64,000 nt of DNA from contig CM064667.1 in the NCBI GenBank assembly GCA_032717465.1, forward strand, positions 2,532,105-2,596,104, given 5' to 3'. The translations under genes and the position numbers were made by a program. Source of the stretch: Coenobita brevimanus (lineage: Eukaryota > Arthropoda > Malacostraca > Decapoda > Coenobitidae). Positions 56,063 through 64,000 of this stretch are shown here, in pieces (the first letter of the stretch is position 1; the number at the start of each line of letters is the position of its first letter). A model generated the notes under the pieces. The model had not been told where the DNA came from. It ran no database searches and was given only the letters and a program-made list of their open reading frames with translations.

Positions 56063-56726
56063 ACCTACAGCCAAGATTTCAAGAGATAACTAGAGTAGTT
56101 AAATGTGGCTTTCATACACTTCATCACTGGAGGTTCCTATAATGCTGAAGTAAATAATCTGACAAGAGTGAGTGTGTATTTAAAGAAACTACTGAAGTTT
56201 AACCTTTTGTGCTTTGGACCCATTAAACCTTTCAGTATGATGATGTACAATATTCTACATTTTTATAATTCATTCTTCTAACAGTTTTACTGAATTGTGA
56301 TGAACCACCTACAGCCAAGATGCAAGTATACTCTCTTTAAAAATACAGTCAATTTAAATTGTCTGTGGATAATATTTTGTGGTTGAATCTAAACCTTTTA
56401 GTATGGTAATGGTGCATTTTTTAGTTAAATATTTGTTCCAACAGTTTTATTGAACTGAGACAACTTCTTTTAGCCAAGACACTGCTAGTACAGTACTATC
56501 TTCAAAGTAAATTACAGTTAATGTAAATTGTCTGTGGATAAAGAAAATAAATATTTTAAAGACATCATATTGAAAGGGTCAGGAATAATATTTTGTTGGT
56601 ACCCACATAATGAACATTTTTTATCAACTGATCTTAGAATTGACACTTCTTTACTGGTAACTTTTCAGTAACAGTTGTCAGTGCTCTTCCTTCCTGTGCC
56701 AGCCTCTTCCTCTTCCTCCTCCTCCT

Positions 56727-56790
<64 letters not shown>

Positions 56791-57141
56791 TCCCTCAGTG
56801 TTAGTAATTTCCTTCTCTTTTCTTTCTCTTTCAGTGCCAGTCCCTTTCTCCCCCCACCACCACCCTCTATCTGTCAGAGAGACTTATTCTCCTCCCCTCC
56901 CTCTCTCTATCTCTCATATCCAGCCTTGTCCTCCTCCTCCTCCTCCTTTCCCAGTGCACTTCCCTTACTCCTCACTCCTCCTTTCCCAGTGCACTTCCCT
57001 TACACTTTGCCCCTTCCTCAGTGCACTTCCCTTACTCTTCACTCCCTCCTTTCTCAGTGCCCTTCCCTTACACCTCCTGCTCCCTCCCCCCCCTCTCACT
57101 TGTAGCCTCCTACTCTTCCTCCCCCTTATTTCATAGTGCCC

Positions 57142-57194
<53 letters not shown>

Positions 57195-57622
57195 AGCTCC
57201 TTATTCCTCCTCCTCCTCTCCTCTCCTCTCCATCTCTGTACCAGCCTCTTCCTCCTCAGTTCTGTGTGTGTGCCAGCTCAGTACTCCTCCTCCTTTCTTT
57301 CTATCACATTGCCATCCCCTTCTTCCTCAATTATTCTTCTCTCTCAATGCCAGCTCCACCCTCTCCTTTTCTTATAGTGCCGGCCTCTTCCTCCACTTCC
57401 TCTTCATTCTCGTCATCTTCTTTCTCAGTTCCAGCCTCCTCCTCCTCCCTCACTGCCAACACTTGCCTCATTCAAGGAAGAGCAATTGGTCACTTGCCTC
57501 ATAATTCAGCCTGGACTAAGCTGTGTAGCCCCAGGCACCTGTGCTGCTGATGGGGCAGTGAAGGGTTGTGTAATGGTTGGTGGACTGATTTTTAACGGTT
57601 TTGTTATTTCATTTTTAACCAG

Positions 57623-57777
57623 TTTTGTTCTGAAAGTTACCCTACCAACCAGAGTTAATCATTTGATCACATTTACAACAGAGGTGCGAGGACAAGTGAT
57701 CTGCAACGTTAAGGGTGAGACAGACTGCCAGTTGACACCTAAGTGTGCCTTCATACTCAAACTTCTTGATACCAAAG
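57623..57777 (+). other. Exon-like segment of array unit 5
   Basis: Reads VTLPTRVNHLITFTTEVRGQ, VICNVKGETDCQL, ending LKLLDTKG. The frame is open and the donor AAAG|GTAAAT is kept. Confidence 0.45.
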
Positions 57778-58245
57778 GTAAATAATATACTGAATGTTAC
57801 AGTTGTTTTTATTTTAAGTAAAATACATTTTATGTCCAGCTGATTAAAAATTATTCTTTCTTTATCATTTGTCTTGTTTGTGAAAGTTGTAACATTGGTA
57901 GTAATGGTGGTTGTACAATACCGTATTTATCATAAAATAATAATTATAATAGTGGAAGGTGAGGGTGGTCATCCTCTTTCCCTTGACCCCTTTTCTCTAT
58001 CCTAACCCCTTCCCCCTACATCCCACTTGATAGTGCCCCTCTCTCTTCCCCCATCCAGTGTTGTGCCTCCTCCCCTCCTCTCTGTTCTTCCTGAAGTAGT
58101 CCCCTCCTCCAACCATTTGATGTAGTCCCCATCTCCCCCGCTCCATGATGTTGTTCCTAGCCTTACCCCCACCCCTCCATCTACTTGTAGTCACCATCCC
58201 TCCTCTCTCAACTTGATGTCCCCAACCTTCCATGTCTCCTTGATG

Positions 58246-58312
<67 letters not shown>

Positions 58313-59085
58313 GAAGTTCCTCTGACTGACAAGTGAAATGATTTGCTATATGCCGTGTCATTTGCTATGGTGGGTGGTGGTTTAGTGGGTTAAGGTGCTC
58401 CAGCTGGATGGACACTGTAAGGGTTACATCTGTGGGGTGGGCAAGTGAGGCTGGTAACCATTGCCTCGTTGGCACTGAGTACCTCCAGCTGCCTGTGTAG
58501 AGAACAAAATAGCATTAGATGTATTATTGTAACTCTTAGGGCCATATTCTTGTCAGCTAAGGAAGCTGCCTGGCATCTTTTCCTTTCCTAATTGTTTTTG
58601 GATAGGGCTGGTTACTATCAGTTTGTATGGTATGTCATGTATGCTGAGTATGGAGGTATTGTAATAATTTAAATGACTCGAGAGGATAGTAAGGCGTAAT
58701 AGCAGAATAATCACTTAAGAAAGATATTAGGCAGTTTCTGCAACTGAGGAGAATATGGGCCTTAGTCAACCCTCCTCCCCCAATCCTACCACTCACCCAG
58801 TAATGTTTTCAGTTAGGGTTGAGATGATTACTATTATTGTTTTTTTCATCCTTACTACCCTAACTCCACCAAAAGATCAGGTGGGATCCAGAACCAGAAA
58901 GCATCTAAGCAGGATTTTGTTATTTTGTTGTATCCAGATGGTATAGAGGGATGCCTTCATGCAGTGGCACTGATATAACCATGTACCCAGTCTTGTTATC
59001 CCCTGACAGGAGGAGGATTGACTGCAAGATAAGAGCTTGTAGTTCACTGGTTCACCTTCAGAGAAGCCTGGGACTACGACAGCAG

Positions 59086-59213
59086 GAAAAACATCATATT
59101 GATAAAGATGATGAATATCATGGCAATATTTCTTGTGCTGATGATCATTTATTTATGATCAGCACAATAAGAAATATTACCATCATGCTGATCTTTATAA
59201 TATGATGTTTTTC
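59086..59213. repeat. 128-nt hairpin, unit 5
   Basis: The best-paired copy: 15 perfect outer pairs, and GTGCTGAT/ATCAGCAC next to the loop; only small bulges lie between. Confidence 0.82.
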
Positions 59214-60080
59214 ATGCTGTACTAAAACACTAGGGCCCATATTGCCGTCAGTTAACTTCCTTACATCTCTTCCTAAGTAGATATTCTGTTCATTACTCTA
59301 GTAACACAGTTTCTCTCTTCCTACCAGGCTGCAGCAATCCACTCTCCCTCTTATCCAAGCTCCCCAACTCACTGCTTCCAACATCCATCATATCATCACT
59401 GGCTAACGTTTTATTTATTGACCATAGGTAGAAGGTGGTCATGCAGATACTGTAGGTGTGTTTTGTACAAATAAATGTTGTATATGGTATATGGACTACA
59501 GTGATTATGTACAGCACATTTTTACATAAGGTTATGTGTGTTAGGGGACTATCATTCCCCCCCCCTTTTTTAATCCCAGGTTAGCGCTATAATAATATAT
59601 GAAGACAGACTTGTGCCTAATGCTCAGCATGTTTCTTAGACACAGACATGAGTAGAGCTGGGTCAGTGGATCTTTTTCTAAATGCTCCATTATGTCAATA
59701 TCTATTATCCATTGCATCAGGAGGACAATTGTCTAAAGCTATTACAAGTAGTAAATTCATACTAAGTCACTGATGTGTGCTGGCATAAAATAAAGCATCT
59801 TTTAACCACTTCACATTGAATTTTTACCGAGGCCATTCACTGTGGGACATAAAATGTTTGCTTTCAGACACAACACTGCTAAAGCCAGACAGTTTCCCAT
59901 TAGTTTCTTGTGATGGCCTGAATAAGTTAATGTAAAATAGATCCACAAAGGCTTCAAAGAATGTCAGAATAATAGTTTGTCTCAGTGCACAACTATTATT
60001 ACACTACAGTTTTTACTCTAACTTGGCCTAAAATTAACATTCTTTCCATTTTCACTGTACCGTACCGTTCTTGTAACGAG

Positions 60081-60331
60081 ATCCATCCATCCATCCATCA
60101 TCCAATCCTACATTGCCCCATGAGAAGCATAGGAGCCCCGGGGCTAGGCAGTTGGTCCTGACATTTAAGATGAGAGTGACCAGTCTCACTCATCCCTGAG
60201 TGGTATTACATGAGCAGTCAACCCCAACCACCCCTTGGATATAAACCTTCACCGGCTCAATCCGATTGGAGTGCAATAATTACTCACTAAACCACCAGGT
60301 GCCAAAATTTGGTTATATGGTTACCATCCAG
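60081..60331 (-). mobile_element. SINE-1, unit 6, minus
   Basis: Has the GATGAGAGTGACC variant, with intact box complements. Confidence 0.85.
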
Positions 60332-61116
60332 TGTAGTCAATGGTTTCCTGATGTACAGGAAACCATTTGGCTTGTCACTCAATGTAGAGTCACCCACAGG
60401 CAGAAGGAAGAGGAAAGAATGAAGTAAAGAAAGACAGAAGAGGGAGTGTAAAGTTACCCGTAGGCAGAAGGACAAGGAAAGAATGAAGTAAAGGAAGACA
60501 GAAGAGGATGGAAGGAAAGAAGGATGGAGGAGACATGTTAGGAATAACTTTGTGTGACCTGACTCTGGCTTGTTCCTGCTGTTATATAGGTAGGCACCAT
60601 TATAAATACTTGCCAGTGTATAACCTCAGACATTGCCACGATTGCGACAAAATTAAGGTATCAAGTATCCTGGAATTTTGTAACATGTTTGGAATAACTT
60701 TGTGTGACCTGGTGGGTTAATCAAGAACACAGATTACTAACCATGTGGGGAGGATGAAGAACAAGAGACTGTGCATGAGGTGGAGGGGGAGACCAGGGAT
60801 AAGATGGGAGGATGAATTGTAAAGATAAATGGAGGATATGAGTTGGAGAGAGGTCAGCCAAAGGACAGGGCAGTGTGGAAGCAGTTTGTTTCTGGTCACC
60901 TCATACAGGATTAAGGCTTGTGGCAATTGTAAGTTAAATTATTCCTGTGTATTGCCAGCAGCCTAAAACCATAAAGGTTACTTGTGTTTATAGTAGTTGT
61001 ATGCAATCAGTAGCCAGAGTCAGGAGTTTGAGGATGTGATTTCACTTCCAATAGCTTATCTTGGGATCTTTATGCATCTATTACAATACATAATATTCAT
61101 TATTAAAGATCACCAG

Positions 61117-61592
61117 AATCAAAGAGAGTGTATTGAGATGGTATGGTCATATGGAGAGAATGGATAACAATAGCGTGGTGAAAAAGGTATCTCTGAGCGA
61201 ATTTGAAGGAGGGAGGAAGCGAGGTAGGCCAAGGAGAAGGTGGAGAGATATGGTGGATGAGGGTTTGAGGAAGAGAGGTTTGGAAGTCGGTGAGGCTAGG
61301 GGACTGACAACAGATCGAGCTGGCTGGATGAATATTGTGAGATGTGGCTGATCAGGGATTTATCACCCCTTTTTGACATGAAGTGTCTCTATCGGATAGG
61401 TTTATGTGAAGCTACAGAACGTGGTGAATGTTTTTGGCGTATCAGATACAGCCAGGATTCTGTGGGCTTGAATGATGAGTGAATGGAGGCGTGGCCTATT
61501 GGAGTTGGCAAATTTGGGCTGTCTGGATATTACTACTTCTCACCCTGCCCTTGGGTGGGAAAGGAGGTCCAGATGATGATGATGATGATGAT
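61117..61592 (+). mobile_element. RTE 3' tail with GAT end, unit 6
   Basis: The open stretch starts further upstream (RWYGHMERMDNNSVVKKVSL), ending WMNIVRCG. Confidence 0.85.
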
Positions 61593-61675
61593 AGGTCATA
61601 TGTTAAATTTGTTTGTGGTTTAGACATAACTTTTATTTTTGTTTAAAACTGCCTTATATATATGGCATTATAGGT

Positions 61676-61919
61676 GGATGGTAACCATATAACCAAATTA
61701 TGGTGCCTGGTGTTTTAGTGGGTAATTAAGGTGCTCCAGTCGGATTGAGCCGGTGCAGGTTTATATCCAAGGGGTGGTTGGGGTTTATTGCTCACATAAT
61801 GCCACTCGGGGATGAGTGAGGCTGGTCACTCTCATCTTAAATGTCAGGACCAGCTTCCCTAGCCCCGGGCTCCTACCCTCATGGGGCAGCACTAGATTAG
61901 ATTTTTTTTTTCTTTTTTT
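61676..61919 (+). mobile_element. SINE-1, unit 6, plus, with T run
   Basis: Same ending as unit 5; the T run is interrupted by C. Confidence 0.8.
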
Positions 61920-62575
61920 ACCTACAGCCAAGATTTCAAGAGATAACTAGAGTAGTTAAATGTGGCTTTCATACACTTCATCACTGGAGGTTCATATAAT
62001 GCTGAAGTAAATAATCTGACAAGAGTGAGTGTGTATTTAAAGAAACTACTGAAGTTTAACCTTTTGTGCTTTGGACCCATTAAACCTTTCAGTATGATGA
62101 TGTACAGTATTCTACATTTTTATAATTCATTCTTCTAACAGTTTTACTGAATTGTGATGAACCACCTACAGCCAAGATGCAAGTATACTCTCTTTAAAAA
62201 TACAGTCAATTTAAATTGTCTGTGGATAATATTTTGTGGTTGAATCTAAACTTTTCAGTATGGTAATGGTGCATTTTTTAGTTAAATATTTGTTCCAACA
62301 GTTTTATTGAACTGAGACAACTTCTTTTAGCCAAGACACTGCTAGTACAGTACTATCTTCAAAGTAAATTACAGTTAATGTAAATTGTCTGTGGATAAAG
62401 AAAATAAATATTTTAAAGACATCATATTGAAAGGGTCAGGAATAATATTTTGTTGGTACCCACATAATGAACATTTTTTATCAACTGATCTTAGAATTGA
62501 CACTTCTTTACTGGTAACTTTTCAGTAACAGTTGTCAGTGCTTTTCCTTCCTGTGCCAGCCTCTTCCTCTTCCTC

Positions 62576-62631
<56 letters not shown>

Positions 62632-62974
62632 CTCAGTGTTAGTAATTTCCTTCTCTTTTCTTTCTCTTTCAGTGCCAGTCCCTTTCTCCCCCCCCCACCC
62701 TCTATCTGTAAGAGAGACTTATTCTCCTCTCCCTCCCTCTCTCTCTCATTTGCAGCCTTCTCCTCCTCCTCCTCCTCCTCCTTTCTCAGTGCACTTCCCT
62801 TACTCCTCACTCCTCCTTTCCCAGTGCACTTCCCTTACACTTTGCCCCTTCCTCAGTGCACTTCCCTTACTCTTCACTCCCTCCTTCCTCAGTGCCCTTC
62901 CCATACACCTCCTGCTCCCTCCCCCACCCTCTCACTTGTAGCCTCCTACTCTTCCTCCCCCTTATTTCATAGTG

Positions 62975-63032
<58 letters not shown>

Positions 63033-63460
63033 AGCTCCTTATTCCTCCTCCTCCTCTCCTCTCCTCTCCATCTCTGTACCAGCCTCTTCCTCCTCAGTTC
63101 TGTGTGTGTGCCAGCTCAGTACTCCTCCTCCTTTCTTTCTATCACATTGCCATCCCCTTCTTCCTCAATTATTCTCCTCTCTCAATGCCAGCTCCACCCT
63201 CTCCTTTTCTCATAGTGCCGGCCTCTTCCTCCACTTCCTCTTCATTCTCGTCATCTTCTTTCTCAGTTCCAGCCTCCTCCTCCTCCCTCACTGCCAACAC
63301 TTGCCTCATTCAAGGAAGAGGAATTGGTCACTTGCCTCATAATTCAGCCTGGACTAAGCTGTGTAGCCCCAGGCACCTGTGCTGCTGATGGGGCAGTGAA
63401 GGGTTGTGTAATGGTTGGAGGACTGATTTTTAACGGTTTGGTTAATTCATTTTTAACCAG

Positions 63461-63615
63461 TTTTGCTCTGAAAGTTATCCTACCAATCAGTGTTAATCAT
63501 TTGATCCCATTCAAAACAGAGGTGCGAGGACAAGTGATCTAGTACGTTAAGGGTGAGAGAGACTGCAAGTTGACACCTAAGTTTGCCTTCATACTCACCC
63601 TTCTTGATACCGAAG
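63461..63615 (+). other. Exon-like segment of array unit 6, nonsense codon
   Basis: Splice sites are kept, but GTG ATC TAG at 63540-63542 stops the frame where other units have a Tyr, Phe or Cys codon. Confidence 0.45.
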
Positions 63616-64000
63616 GTAAATAATATACTGAATGTTACAGTTGTTTTTATTTTAAGTAAAATACATTTTATGTCCAGCTGATTAAAAATTATTCTTTCTT
63701 TATCATTTGTCTTGTTTGTGAAAGTTGTAACATTGGTAGTAATGGTGGTTGTACAATACCGTATTTATCATAAAATAATAATTATAATAGTGGAAGGTGA
63801 GGGTGGTCATCCTCTTTCCCTTGCCCCCTTTTCTCTATCCTAACCCCTTCCCCCTACATCCCACTTGATAGTGCCCCTCTCTCTTCCCCCATCCAGTGTT
63901 GTGCCTCCTCCCCTCCTCTCTGTTCTTCCTGAAGTAGTCCCCTCCTCCCCCCTTTTGATGTAGTCCCCATCTCCCCCTCTCCTTGATGTTGTTCCTAGCC

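Larger units (their letters stand above)
54218..60077 (+). repeat. Array unit 5
   Basis: No foreign insertion. CT runs 56731-56785, 57146-57191 and 58249-58309; tRNA-like SINE head 58367-58452. It shares with units 4 and 6 the extra CACATTGCCATCCCCTTCTT segment (57305) that units 1-3 lack. Confidence 0.92.
60078..64000 (+). repeat. Array unit 6, cut by the right window edge
   Basis: Runs from the SINE-1 block to the CT-rich block downstream of the exon-like segment. CT runs 62580-62627 and 62977-63029. The hairpin and tRNA-like SINE head would lie beyond 64000. Confidence 0.92.

Noticed and set aside
59086..59213. A known microRNA precursor
   Set aside because: The stem is longer and has small bulges; I recognise no known mature sequence. 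Kept as an unassigned hairpin.

Overview
This is eukaryotic nuclear DNA. It has no compact gene layout, many microsatellites (GT, CT, TA, GAT), LINEs of three kinds, tRNA-derived SINEs, a piggyBac transposon, and split exons with GT/AG borders. The repeat mix and protein flavour suggest an arthropod, most likely a decapod crustacean. That assignment is inference. No intact host gene is complete in the window.

Left part (1-8.0 kb). A minus-strand LINE (LINE-A) runs off the left edge. It carries a broken coiled-coil ORF1 and an endonuclease/reverse-transcriptase ORF2. Three young tandem arrays follow: a core of about 60 bp spaced by (GT)n, a nine-copy 70-bp array with a higher-order pattern, and a six-fold repeat of an exon end with its splice donor.

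Middle part (8.0-24.0 kb). Plus-strand exon remnants, in the right order, read as the middle of APC1 (ANAPC1, largest subunit of the anaphase-promoting complex). Splice phases fit in several places. The copy has two in-frame stops, two frame breaks, a lost splice acceptor and a 45-bp minisatellite inside one exon, so it looks like an unprocessed, decaying duplicate. Its introns hold RTE fragments, SINE composites, a LINE-B copy and a 3.74-kb piggyBac element (19638-23378). The piggyBac element has terminal inverted repeats, TTAA flanks and a nearly readable transposase, and it sits inside a 25-bp minisatellite whose unit contains TTAA.

Right part (24.5-64 kb and beyond). This is a head-to-tail array of five full units and one partial unit of about 5.8-5.9 kb. 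Each unit holds a minus SINE, two RTE 3' tails, a plus SINE with a poly(T) run, AT-rich DNA, a polypyrimidine block, a 155-bp exon-like segment of unknown identity with acceptor and donor, a second CT block, a tRNA-like SINE head and, in units 1-5, a 128-nt hairpin. Unit 3 carries a nearly intact RTE LINE (37817-41295, with target duplication). Unit 4 carries a 5'-truncated LINE-B, a tRNA-derived SINE and an RTE 3' fragment. These insertions are unit-specific and so came after the array formed.

The features do not form an operon or pathway. The window records gene duplication and decay, tandem amplification and layered transposition. The best candidates for something undescribed are the 5.8-kb array with its repeated exon-like module and its conserved hairpin.
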